From: Variovorax sp. Root318D1
GTDB taxonomy: Bacteria > Pseudomonadota > Gammaproteobacteria > Burkholderiales > Burkholderiaceae_C
Reading direction: 5' to 3'
DNA length: 64,000 bases
Assembly (NCBI RefSeq): GCF_001424835.1
Contig: NZ_LMCQ01000006.1
Coordinates: 120,241 to 184,240, forward strand
Part shown: one piece after another, positions 43,017 through 51,023 of the stretch
Position numbering within the stretch: position 1 is the first letter of the stretch
Layout: each line of letters begins with the position of its first letter
Made by a program: the position numbers and the translations under genes
The notes under the pieces: model-generated
The model's database searches: none
What the model saw: the letters and a program-made list of their open reading frames with translations, nothing else
Told to the model about the DNA's origin: nothing

Positions 43017-44333
43017 ATGCCGGCAAACACAAACCACGCCAACGGGCTGGCGTTTTCCGACGCGCTGATGCGCGAGGTGAAACAGCGCTTTCTCCATGTC
43101 GACCACGATCACCACGGTCGCGAACGCCTCTACTTCGACAACGCGGGCGGCTCGTTCCGGCTGAAGGCGGCGGCCGAGCGCTTCATGCAGGTCGATGCCA
43201 TCCCCGACAACGCGGAGCGCATTCACGCCACTGCCGTCGAGCTGCAGCAGATCCAGGCCAGGGCCGCGGCCGACGTGCGCACCATCCTCAACGCGCGGGG
43301 CGGCAGCGTCTATGCATCGCTGACCGCATCGGGCGCGATGTTCGACATGGTGCGCGCGGTGGCTGAAAACGTGCCGGGCACGAACATGGTCACCACCGTG
43401 CTCGAGCATCCCTCGTCGTTCGACGCCATGAGCCTTTATGCAGGCAAGACCGGCCGCGAGCTGCGGGTCGCAAAAAGCAACCAAGAGACGGGTGGCGTCG
43501 ATGTCGACGAGATCGTGGGGCTGGTGGACGAAAACACCTGCCTGCTCAACGTGATCTATGCATCGAACATCTCGGGTGCCAAGCTCGACATGGAACAGAT
43601 CGTCCGGCGCGCGCGCGCGATCAAACCCGATCTCTACATCGTGGTCGATGCCGTGCAGCACGCGCCGCACGGCCTGATCGACCTTGAGAAGACGCCCGTG
43701 GACGGCATCAACATGGCGCCTTACAAGTTCTTTGGCTGCCGTGGCTCGGGGCTCTCCTGGGTTTCGGACCGCGCGGCGCTGCTGCCGCACCACAAGCTCG
43801 CGGGCAAGAAGCCCGACTTCTGGGACCTGGGCAGCTCCGCGCCCTGGCAGTTTGCCGTGTTCACCGAGATCGTGGACTACGTGTGCTGGCTCGGCGGACA
43901 TTTTTCGGACGCCACCGAGCGCCGCGCGCTGTTCGTGGCGGGCATTGCGCACATCGAGCTGCACGAACGGGCCCTGCTCGCGGCGCTGCTGGACGGGAGC
44001 GGCAAGGCCACGGGCCTGCGCAATATCAAAGGCGTGAAGGTCTTCCTCGATCATCCGGACCTGACGAAGCGCGATCTGATCATCGGCATCGGCTTCGAGC
44101 AGCTCGACTGCACGCAGGCGGTGGTCGAGTATGGCCAGCGCGGCGTGACGGTGTACGAGCGCGTGGCCAGCAGCATCTACTCGAAGCGCATGCTCGACTC
44201 GTTCGGGCTCGAAGGCACGGTGCGCGTGTCACCGCTGCACTGCCACTCGATCGCCGACGTGGAGAAATTTCTCCACGTGACGCAAGAGATTGCCGTCAGC
44301 GCGAATGGGTTTCGGACAGGAACCGCCCGATGA
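43017..44333 (+). CDS. class V aminotransferase-fold PLP enzyme
   Basis: A 438-residue PLP enzyme of the cysteine desulfurase/kynureninase superfamily. The strand VVDAVQHAPHGLIDL contains the aspartate that binds the pyridine nitrogen, and NMAPYKFFGCRGSG provides the PLP lysine (about K239). The N-terminal LYFDNAGGSFRLKAAAERF segment is the substrate-entry motif. The desulfurase active-site cysteine loop is not evident, so transamination, lyase or racemase chemistry is more likely. It is coupled to the orphan amino-acid-type receptor gene upstream, suggesting that the receptor's ligand is its substrate. The 3' end overlaps the opposite-strand hydrolase gene by 38 bases. Confidence 0.82.
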   Translation: MPANTNHANGLAFSDALMREVKQRFLHVDHDHHGRERLYFDNAGGSFRLKAAAERFMQVDAIPDNAERIHATAVELQQIQARAAADVRTILNARGGSVYASLTASGAMFDMVRAVAENVPGTNMVTTVLEHPSSFDAMSLYAGKTGRELRVAKSNQETGGVDVDEIVGLVDENTCLLNVIYASNISGAKLDMEQIVRRARAIKPDLYIVVDAVQHAPHGLIDLEKTPVDGINMAPYKFFGCRGSGLSWVSDRAALLPHHKLAGKKPDFWDLGSSAPWQFAVFTEIVDYVCWLGGHFSDATERRALFVAGIAHIELHERALLAALLDGSGKATGLRNIKGVKVFLDHPDLTKRDLIIGIGFEQLDCTQAVVEYGQRGVTVYERVASSIYSKRMLDSFGLEGTVRVSPLHCHSIADVEKFLHVTQEIAVSANGFRTGTAR

Positions 44334-45234
44334 CAGGAACCACCTGCTCGAGATGCGTCTCGAGCAGCCAGTGGCCGCCGTCCGTCAGCACCAGTTCGGC
44401 CTTCGGAAGGTCGCGCAGGTAAGCCCGCGCGGAGGCCTCGGGCATGTAGCCGTCGTTCGGTCCCCAGACGATGAGCGCCGGCGGCTGGTGCTCGCGCAAA
44501 TAGGCCTGGTAGCGCGGAAACCATTCGAGGTTCTGCTTCAGCCCCTCCATCAGCTTGAGCGAGAGCTCGCGGCGCGGCGGTGTGTCCATCATGGGCCAGT
44601 GCATCTTCCACAGGTCGGGCGGAATCTGGGTGGCCTGTGTGGCGGAAACCTCGCCGACGAACTCGGCGCGAAAGCCGTCTTCGCTCACCGCCTCTTCGAG
44701 CACCGCGCGGTGCTTGGCCGATGGATCGCGCCAGTATTCCTGAATGACCCGGTACTTGGGGCCGAGCGTGTCCTCGTAGATGTCGCCGTTCTGGATGATC
44801 ACCGCGGTCACGCGCTCAGGGCGGCGGATCGCCAGTCGCAAGCCGATCTGCGATCCGTAGTCGTGCAGATAGAGCGCGTACCGATCAAGTCCAAGTTGGT
44901 CGCAGAAGGCTTCCAGAAAGCCTGCATAGGCATCGAAGTCGAAGCCGAAAGTATCAGCGGGCGGTGTGTCGCTCAGACCAAAGCCGGGATAGTCCGGCGC
45001 CATGAGGCGCCATCGGTCCGCCAGTGCCGGCATGAGCCGGCGGTACTGGAACGACGAGCATGGGTATCCGTGCGGCAGCAGCAGCACCGGCGCGTCAACA
45101 GGGCCAGCTTCGCGGTAGAAGATCCGCATTCCGTCGACATCGGTGAAGCGGTGCTTGACCGCGCGGGAGTCGGCGGTCAGCGGGGAGGCGGCGTGTGGGG
45201 ACGTGGAGGGTGTGAAAAATGTGCGTTCGGTCAT
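44296..45234 (-). CDS. alpha/beta hydrolase with aspartate nucleophile (dehalogenase/epoxide hydrolase type)
   Basis: A 312-residue hydrolase. The nucleophile motif is LHDYGSQIG, with aspartate D125 in place of serine, as in haloalkane dehalogenases and epoxide hydrolases. The oxyanion segment is PHGYPCSSFQYR (about 54-65), the acid is in WGPNDGYMP and the base in DGGHWLLETH near the C-terminus. The start at 45234 is taken because an upstream ATG at 45324 adds unlikely sequence. The C-terminal codons overlap the aminotransferase gene tail. Halide-stabilising Trp/Asn positions cannot be assigned with confidence, so epoxide hydrolase or fluoroacetate-type activity remains open. Confidence 0.83.
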   Translation of the reverse strand: MTERTFFTPSTSPHAASPLTADSRAVKHRFTDVDGMRIFYREAGPVDAPVLLLPHGYPCSSFQYRRLMPALADRWRLMAPDYPGFGLSDTPPADTFGFDFDAYAGFLEAFCDQLGLDRYALYLHDYGSQIGLRLAIRRPERVTAVIIQNGDIYEDTLGPKYRVIQEYWRDPSAKHRAVLEEAVSEDGFRAEFVGEVSATQATQIPPDLWKMHWPMMDTPPRRELSLKLMEGLKQNLEWFPRYQAYLREHQPPALIVWGPNDGYMPEASARAYLRDLPKAELVLTDGGHWLLETHLEQVVPVIGRFLSETHSR

Positions 45235-45328
45235 GCAGCCATGCTGCATGCCCAAGTCGCCGCGCTGCTGTAGGTGCCGATTGACTTGCCGAGTCGGACG
45301 CCCCCAACGGGGACATCCGCTCATCAGC

Positions 45329-46555
45329 TCAAGCCAGCAGGTCGCTCAGCGTGCGCGCGATCACCTTGGTGGCGCGGCGCAGGTCCTCGAGCACCACGCG
45401 CTCGTCGCTGCGCTTGGCATGCGACTCGAGCACGGTGCGCGGGCCAGCGCCGTAGATCACGCCGGGAATGCCGGCCTCGCCGTACAGGCGCACGTCGGTG
45501 TAGAGCGGTGTGCCCATGGCCTTGATCGGTTCGCCGAACACCGCCTGGCCATGCATCTGGATGGCATCGACCAGCGGCTTGTTGCCGGCCAGCGGCTTCA
45601 TCGAATTGGCGAGCAGCAGGCGTTTGATCTCCACCGTGATGCCGGCGCTTTCGGCAGCCGCATCGGCGATCACCTTGCGGATCGTCGCCTCGACCTCGGA
45701 CGGGTTCTCTTCGGGGATCATGCGGCGGTCAAGCTTGAACACGACCTTGCCGGGCACCACATTGGTGTTGGTGCCGCCTTCGATGCGGCCCACGTTGAGG
45801 TACGGGTGCGTGATGCCCTCGACCTTCGACGTCACCTGCTGGTAGAGCGTGTTCTGCGCATAGAGCGCATTGAGAATCTTCACGGCCCCCTGCAAGGCAT
45901 CGACGCCCGTGGTGGGAATGGCCGCGTGCGCCATCTTGCCGTGCACCGTGACTTCCATCTGCAGGCAGCCGTTGTGGGCCGTGACCACCTCGTAGCTGAA
46001 ACCGGCCGCGATCATCAGGTCGGGCTTGGTGAGGCCCTGCTTGAGCAGCCAGCCCGGGCCGAGGATGCCGCCAAATTCCTCGTCGTAGGTGAAGTGCAGC
46101 TCGACGCTGCCTTTGGTGGGCTTGGCCGCGGCCTCGAGCGCGCGCAGCGCGAAGGTGAAGCTTGCGAAGTCGCTCTTGCTCACGGCGGCGGCGCGGCCGT
46201 AGAGGCTCCCCCCTTCAATCTCGCCGCCATAGGGGTCGTGCGTCCAGCCTTCGCCCGGGGGCACCACGTCGCCGTGGGCATTGAGCGCCACGGTGCGGCC
46301 TCCGCTGCCGTATTGGCGGCGCACGATCAGGTTGGTGATCGATTCGAGGCCGTACTCGTTCACCTCTTGCGCGGGCACCGCGTGCTTCTCGGCGTCGAGG
46401 CCGAAGTCCTTCAGCAGCTCGGCCGTGCGCTCGGCATGCGGCGCGTTGTTGCCGGGTGGCGTGTCGGTGGGCACGCGCACCAGCTGCTGCAAAAACTGCA
46501 CTTCCTCGTCGAAGTGGGCGTCGATCCAGGCGTCGAGCTTGGCGTAGTCGGTCAT
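45329..46555 (-). CDS. M20-family hydrolase in the ureide operon
   Basis: A 408-residue metal-dependent amidohydrolase of the ArgE/DapE/ACY1 type. Visible are the first metal motif NAHGDVVPPGEGW (about 94-106), the catalytic glutamate pair TYDEEFGG (about 163-170) and a late ESHAKRSDE with the last metal histidine. The usual bridging-aspartate motif (GxxDxKG) reads GRAAAVSKSDF here, with valine at the aspartate position. It lies 12 bases downstream of the UraD-AllC gene on the same strand, so it probably acts on a ureide, carbamoyl or N-acyl compound. The exact substrate is unknown. Confidence 0.83.
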   Translation of the reverse strand: MTDYAKLDAWIDAHFDEEVQFLQQLVRVPTDTPPGNNAPHAERTAELLKDFGLDAEKHAVPAQEVNEYGLESITNLIVRRQYGSGGRTVALNAHGDVVPPGEGWTHDPYGGEIEGGSLYGRAAAVSKSDFASFTFALRALEAAAKPTKGSVELHFTYDEEFGGILGPGWLLKQGLTKPDLMIAAGFSYEVVTAHNGCLQMEVTVHGKMAHAAIPTTGVDALQGAVKILNALYAQNTLYQQVTSKVEGITHPYLNVGRIEGGTNTNVVPGKVVFKLDRRMIPEENPSEVEATIRKVIADAAAESAGITVEIKRLLLANSMKPLAGNKPLVDAIQMHGQAVFGEPIKAMGTPLYTDVRLYGEAGIPGVIYGAGPRTVLESHAKRSDERVVLEDLRRATKVIARTLSDLLA

Positions 46556-46567
46556 GTTTTTTTCTTT

Positions 46568-48370
46568 TCAGTGAGCTTGTTCGGCTGCGAGGCCGTTCAG
46601 CAGGTGCTGGAAGGCCTGCACGGCCAATTGAATGTCGTCGTTGGTGCTCGATTCGAGCGGGTTGTGGCTGATGCCTGAGTTGATCCCGCGCACGAAGAGC
46701 ATGGCCTGCGGCATCACTTCGTGCAGCTTCATCGCGTCGTGGCCGGCGCCGCTGGGCATGCGAAAGAGCGGAATGCCGAGCGCGTCGACGGCTTTTTCCC
46801 AGCGCTGCTGCCAGTCGGGTGCGCTCGGCGCGGCGGCGGCGCGCATGGTCTCCTCGAGCTCGTAGCGCACGCCGCGGCGCTCGCAGATCGCTTTCAGTTC
46901 GGCGACCACGTCGGCGTCCAGCGCATCGCGCTGCGCGTTGTTGGGCGCGCGCAGGTCAAGGCTGAACTTGCAGCGGCCCGGCACCACGTTGATCGAGCCG
47001 CTGGGTACTTCGAGCATGCCCACGGTGCCGACCGAATCGCCGTCCTTGGCGGCGCGCTGTTCGGTGTAGAGAATGAGCTCGGCCACCGCGGCGGCCGCGT
47101 CGCGGCGGCGGTCCATGGGGGTGGTGCCGGCGTGGCTGGCCATGCCGATGACTTCGCCCACGTAGCGCACGCTGCCGTTGATGGAGGTGACGACGCCGAG
47201 CGGAAGATCGAGTTCGGTGAGCACCGGGCCCTGCTCGATGTGCACCTCGACGAAGCCGAGGTAGCGTGCCGGATCGCGTTGGATCTTCGGAATGTCGGCC
47301 TCGTTCAGGCCCGCGCGCTGCATGGCTTCGCGCATGGTGATGCCGTCGGCATCCTTCTGGTCGAGCCAACGCGGATCGAAGTGGCCGATGAGCGCGCCCG
47401 ATCCGAGAAAAGTGGCCTTGTAGCGCTGCCCTTCTTCTTCGGCAAAACCCACCACCTCGAAGGCGAAGGGCAGGCGCTTGCCTTGCCGCTTGAGCTCTCG
47501 CACACAGGCCATCGGCACGAAGATGCCCAGGCGGCCGTCGTACTTGCCGCCGTTGCGCACGGTGTCGTAGTGCGAGCCGGTGAGCAGGGTCTTGGCATCC
47601 GGCGTGCTGCCAGAACCTTCGATGAAGCCTGCGGCTTCGTAGCGCCCCACCACGTTGCCCACCGCATCGATGTGCACCGAGTCGAAGCCGCATTCGCGCA
47701 TCAGGCCGGAGATCTGCGCGGCACAGCCGCGGTGCGCGTCGGTCAGGTAGGTGACGGTGAGCTGGCCCTTTTCGGCATAGCCGGGATCGGTGTGCACGGA
47801 GAGTGCCTCCTGCCAGTCCCAGACGTCGTTGCCGAGCGAAACATCGGCGCCGAACTTGTCGTCGAGGCGGATCTCTGCAATGCGATGGATGTTGCGCAGC
47901 GCCTCGCCAAGCTCGAAGTCCGGATGGTGATGCAGCCGGCGCTCGAAGGTGTCGATGATCTCGCGCTTCGAAAGGCCGGTACCGCGCGGTCCGCGCACCG
48001 CGAGGATGAACGGAAAGCCGAACTTCGCGTTGTAGCCGGCATTGAGCTGCTGGATCTTCGCGAACTCCTCGGGCGTGCAGTCGGTCAGGCCGGCCTTGCT
48101 TTGCTCGTTGGTCGACTCGGCCGTGAGCATCTTGCTGACCATGGCCTTGCCCGCGAGCTCCGGGTGGGCGCGGATGAGGCCCAGCTGCTCGTCGGCCGAA
48201 GCCGCTCCCACCACCTTCACCAGCGCATGCTTCAGGTGCGCAAGCGAGCGGAAGGGCCGCGCTGCCAGTGCGCGCTGTGCGATCCATGGCGAATGCTCGT
48301 AGGTGCCGTCGAGCAGCGCCATGGCTTCTTCGGGCGCGGCTGCGTTGAGTTGTTCGATGGTGAGGGTCAT
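46568..48370 (-). CDS. fused OHCU decarboxylase (UraD) and allantoate amidohydrolase (AllC)
   Basis: A 600-residue fusion. Residues 1-170 are the UraD domain, which decarboxylates 2-oxo-4-hydroxy-4-carboxy-5-ureidoimidazoline to S-allantoin; the catalytic histidine is in RAHPELAGKA (about 68-77). Residues from about 180 are an M20-type allantoate amidohydrolase, with GSHYDTVRNGGKYDGRLG, the FAEEEGQRY catalytic block and the metal histidine in VEVHIEQGP. The two steps are not consecutive: allantoinase acts between them, and its gene (puuE) overlaps this start by ATGA. The start at 48370 gives MTLTIEQLN. Confidence 0.92.
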   Translation of the reverse strand: MTLTIEQLNAAAPEEAMALLDGTYEHSPWIAQRALAARPFRSLAHLKHALVKVVGAASADEQLGLIRAHPELAGKAMVSKMLTAESTNEQSKAGLTDCTPEEFAKIQQLNAGYNAKFGFPFILAVRGPRGTGLSKREIIDTFERRLHHHPDFELGEALRNIHRIAEIRLDDKFGADVSLGNDVWDWQEALSVHTDPGYAEKGQLTVTYLTDAHRGCAAQISGLMRECGFDSVHIDAVGNVVGRYEAAGFIEGSGSTPDAKTLLTGSHYDTVRNGGKYDGRLGIFVPMACVRELKRQGKRLPFAFEVVGFAEEEGQRYKATFLGSGALIGHFDPRWLDQKDADGITMREAMQRAGLNEADIPKIQRDPARYLGFVEVHIEQGPVLTELDLPLGVVTSINGSVRYVGEVIGMASHAGTTPMDRRRDAAAAVAELILYTEQRAAKDGDSVGTVGMLEVPSGSINVVPGRCKFSLDLRAPNNAQRDALDADVVAELKAICERRGVRYELEETMRAAAAPSAPDWQQRWEKAVDALGIPLFRMPSGAGHDAMKLHEVMPQAMLFVRGINSGISHNPLESSTNDDIQLAVQAFQHLLNGLAAEQAH

Positions 48371-49338
48371 GTCTGGTTCCCTGTGGCGGCAGCGTCGAAG
48401 GGGTGCGCCTGCTTCCAGTGGCGCGCGATGTCCAGGCGCCGGCAGACCCACACGTTCTCGTGCTGGCCGATGTGGTCGAGAAAGCGCTGCAGCGCCGTGA
48501 TGCGGCCGGGCCGCCCGAGCAGCCGGCAGTGCATGCCGATGCTCATCATCTTGGGGCTGTTGTCGCCTTGCGGATCGCCTTCGGCATAGAGCGCATCGAA
48601 GGTGTCCTTCATGTATTGAAAGAACGGGTCGGCGTGCGAATAGCCCTGCGGCAGCGCAAAGCGCATGTCGTTGCAGTCGAGCGTGTAGGGGACGATGAGC
48701 TGGGGCACCACGGTGCCGTCGGTCTTTTGCACCTTCATCCAGAAGGGCAGGTCGTCGCCGTAGTAGTCGCTGTCGTATTCGAAGCCGCCGTAGTCGGCCA
48801 CCAGGCGGCGGGTGCGCGGGCTGTCGCGGCCGGTGTACCAGCCGAGCGCGCGTTCGCCGGTGAGCTTTTCGATGGCTTCCATGCCCAGGCGCATGTGCTC
48901 GCGCTCGGTGGCCTCGTCCAGGTTCTGGTAATGGATCCAGCGCCAGCCGTGGCAGGCGATCTCATGGCCCAGTTCCTTGAAGGCGGCGGCGAGCTCGGGG
49001 TAGCGTTCCAGTGCCATGCCCACGCCGAAGACCGTGAGCGGCAGGCCGCGTTTTTCGAACTCGCGCAGGATGCGCCACACGCCGGCACGCGAGCCGTATT
49101 CGTAGATGCCTTCCATGCTGATGTGCCGGTCCGGAAAGCTGGCCGGGTTGAACATCTCGGAGAGGAATTGTTCAGAGCCCGTGTCGCCGTGCAACGTGGC
49201 GTTCTCGCCGCCCTCTTCGTAGTTGAGGACGAACTGCACCGCAATGCGCGCGCCGCCGGGCCATTGGGCATGGGGCGGGTTGCGGCCGTAGCCGACGAGG
49301 TCGCGCGGGTAGGGCAGGGTGGTGTCGTAGACGGTCAT
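48367..49338 (-). CDS. puuE: allantoinase, PuuE type
   Basis: A 323-residue NodB/polysaccharide-deacetylase-fold allantoinase that opens allantoin to allantoate. The characteristic start YPRDLVGYGRNPPHAQWPGG is at about 10-29. Other landmarks are HISMEGIYEYGSRAGVWRIL and GHEIACHGWRWIHYQN (about 126-141), with the histidine positions of the family. This metal-independent type differs from the zinc-dependent AllB. It overlaps the UraD-AllC gene by ATGA and follows the GntR gene by 8 bases on the same strand. Confidence 0.93.
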   Translation of the reverse strand: MTVYDTTLPYPRDLVGYGRNPPHAQWPGGARIAVQFVLNYEEGGENATLHGDTGSEQFLSEMFNPASFPDRHISMEGIYEYGSRAGVWRILREFEKRGLPLTVFGVGMALERYPELAAAFKELGHEIACHGWRWIHYQNLDEATEREHMRLGMEAIEKLTGERALGWYTGRDSPRTRRLVADYGGFEYDSDYYGDDLPFWMKVQKTDGTVVPQLIVPYTLDCNDMRFALPQGYSHADPFFQYMKDTFDALYAEGDPQGDNSPKMMSIGMHCRLLGRPGRITALQRFLDHIGQHENVWVCRRLDIARHWKQAHPFDAAATGNQT

Positions 49339-49346
49339 GGCGTGGA

Positions 49347-50021
49347 TCAGGACAGCGCGAGGGAGATGTCGTTGGTCGGAACCTTGCGGTCGAAGGTCAG
49401 GTTGGCCTCGACGTGTTCCAGGTGTTCGGTCATGAGGCGCACGGCGCGCTCTTCGTCGCGCGCGGCCAGCGCCTTCACGATGTCGGCATGCTCGTCATTG
49501 GAGTGCTCGGCCGCGCTGGTGCTCTGGTACATGAGCGTGATGAGCGCGCAGCGCGAGATCAGCTCGCCGAGAATTTGCGCCAGCACCTGGTTGCCCATGA
49601 GCTCGGCCATGCGCACGTGGAAGTCGCCGAGCAGCTCGGTGCGGCCCGAGATGTCTTCGCCCGACACGGCCGATTTTTCGAGCGACACATGGTCCTTGAG
49701 CGCCTTGATCTTCGCGGGCGTGACGGTGCGCACGAACTCGCGTGTCATCTCGGCTTCGAGCATGCGCCGCACCTTGAACACCTGCCGGGCCTCGTCGACC
49801 GCAGGCGCCGCCACGAACGCGCCGCGCGCGGGCTCGAGCCGGATGAGCTTGTTCTGCGACAGCTGGAACAGCGCCTGGCGCACCAGCGTGCGCGACACAC
49901 CGAAGTGGTCGGCCAGCTTTTGCTCAGCCAGCTTGGTGCCGGGCTGAAGCCGGTGCTCGACGATCGCCTTGGTCAGCGCGTCGACGATCGAACGGGTGGT
50001 GGAGGACTCCATGTTTTTCAT
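49347..50021 (-). CDS. GntR-family regulator of purine catabolism (FCD/FadR type)
   Basis: A 224-residue GntR protein with a winged HTH at about 8-72 (RLQPGTKLAEQKLADHFGVSRTLVRQALFQ) and a helical FCD ligand domain after 80. The start at 50021 (MKNMESS) is preferred; M4 at 50012 is an alternative. It is the first gene before puuE, UraD-AllC and M20 on this strand and is divergent from uraH. A TGTATACA-centred element lies between the two starts and recurs upstream of puuD, so this protein is probably the repressor for both operons. The ligand is probably a purine breakdown product. Confidence 0.88.
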   Translation of the reverse strand: MKNMESSTTRSIVDALTKAIVEHRLQPGTKLAEQKLADHFGVSRTLVRQALFQLSQNKLIRLEPARGAFVAAPAVDEARQVFKVRRMLEAEMTREFVRTVTPAKIKALKDHVSLEKSAVSGEDISGRTELLGDFHVRMAELMGNQVLAQILGELISRCALITLMYQSTSAAEHSNDEHADIVKALAARDEERAVRLMTEHLEHVEANLTFDRKVPTNDISLALS

Positions 50022-50039
50022 GATAGACCCAAAGCCGGG

Positions 50040-50060
50040 AACTGTATACACTTTTGTCCA
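50040..50060. promoter_or_regulatory. candidate GntR operator at the GntR/uraH divergon
   Basis: The element (TGTATACA core at 50043-50050, followed by CTTTTGTCCA) recurs almost unchanged at 51883-51904 upstream of puuD. TATACA may itself serve as a -10 box. The perfect core palindrome and location between the regulator and uraH make it a strong operator candidate. Confidence 0.7.
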
Positions 50061-50103
50061 CCGGAATTTCCCGCACTGTTTTGTTTTGACGAAGGAGCGT
50101 CCC

Positions 50104-50454
50104 ATGGGCCTGAGCACCCACGTACTCGACACGATGCACGGCGGCCCCGCGGCCGGCATGGAGGTGGCGCTGTACACCACCGTGGGCGACGACGCCACGC
50201 TGGTGAAACGCTTCACGCTGAATTCGGACGGCCGCAGCGACGGGCCGCTCTACGACAACGACACGCTGAAGGTCGGAACCTACCGGCTGGTGTTCGACGT
50301 GGCGGGTTATTTCAAGGCGCGCGGCGTGAAGCTGCCCGAGCCCAACTTCCTGAACAAGGTGGCGCTGGACTTCGGCGTGGCACACACCGACCAGCACTAC
50401 CACGTGCCGCTGCTCGTGAGCCCGTGGAGCTACTCCACCTACCGCGGGTCTTGA
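50104..50454 (+). CDS. uraH: 5-hydroxyisourate hydrolase
   Basis: A 116-residue transthyretin-like enzyme that hydrolyses 5-hydroxyisourate, the product of urate oxidation. The N-terminal LSTHVLDTMHGGPAAG contains the first catalytic histidine, the middle contains GRSDGPL, and the C-terminus ends YRGS, the hallmark of the enzyme versus vertebrate transthyretin. A clear ribosome binding site (GAAGGAG) precedes the start. It is divergent from the GntR gene. UraH acts after PuuD and before UraD, both encoded nearby. Confidence 0.95.
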   Translation: MGLSTHVLDTMHGGPAAGMEVALYTTVGDDATLVKRFTLNSDGRSDGPLYDNDTLKVGTYRLVFDVAGYFKARGVKLPEPNFLNKVALDFGVAHTDQHYHVPLLVSPWSYSTYRGS

Positions 50455-50464
50455 ACCAGTGCGC

Positions 50465-50974
50465 CTACTGTTGGCCTTCGGTGAGGGTGTCGAGCTGGAA
50501 ACGCCCGCTCTTGTCCCACAGCCAGGTGTCGGTCCAGGTGACCGCGCCGAGGCGCGTGGCGGCCGGGAAGGGCGAGGCCTGCAGCACGGAGCGCTCGATC
50601 TCGGCGATGACCTCAGGCGCATGCTTGGGCGCGCGCATCCAGTGCAGCGACACCACCTTGCCGCCGGCATCGAGGTGCACCTGCAGCGTGCCCACGGCAT
50701 AGAGCATGGGTGGCAGCTGGCCGCTGTAGATGCGGGACTTGTTGGCCTCGTAGATATGGCGCGCAGCATCGCGGCGGTACTCGCGCGCGGTGGCCGCATT
50801 CGATGCGCGCGCCGCAGGGCCGATGGCGGCTGCCGGCCCGGCCGGTTCGGTCTTGACTTCGCTCAGTTGGCCGGGAACGGACTTGGGGCCGCCGCAGCCC
50901 GCGAGCCACAGGGCGGAAGAAAGTGCGGTCACCGCCAATGCAAGGCGGTGCGGCGTAAGCTGACGTTTCATCAT
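50465..50974 (-). CDS. TonB/TolA C-terminal-like lipoprotein
   Basis: A 169-residue protein with a lipoprotein signal and lipobox LAGC (C27). Residues about 85-155 (GTLQVHLDAGGKVVSLHWMR, then APEVIAEIERSVLQASPFP) resemble the TonB C-terminal fold. It lacks the N-terminal membrane anchor and proline-rich linker of true TonB and has a lipid anchor instead, so energy transduction is unlikely. It sits between uraH and xdhC but is on the opposite strand, convergent with uraH by 10 bases. I do not know its role. Confidence 0.72.
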   Translation of the reverse strand: MMKRQLTPHRLALAVTALSSALWLAGCGGPKSVPGQLSEVKTEPAGPAAAIGPAARASNAATAREYRRDAARHIYEANKSRIYSGQLPPMLYAVGTLQVHLDAGGKVVSLHWMRAPKHAPEVIAEIERSVLQASPFPAATRLGAVTWTDTWLWDKSGRFQLDTLTEGQQ

Positions 50975-51023
50975 CGAGTTATACCGTGAGTCTTGTGCAT
51001 ACCCGCAATCGAAGGTATCTGAA

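Noticed and set aside
46721..48589. A 622-codon plus-strand reading frame opposite the UraD-AllC and puuE genes
   Set aside because: The sense-strand proteins have complete catalytic motifs; the opposite frame has no recognisable domain and shadow-type composition.
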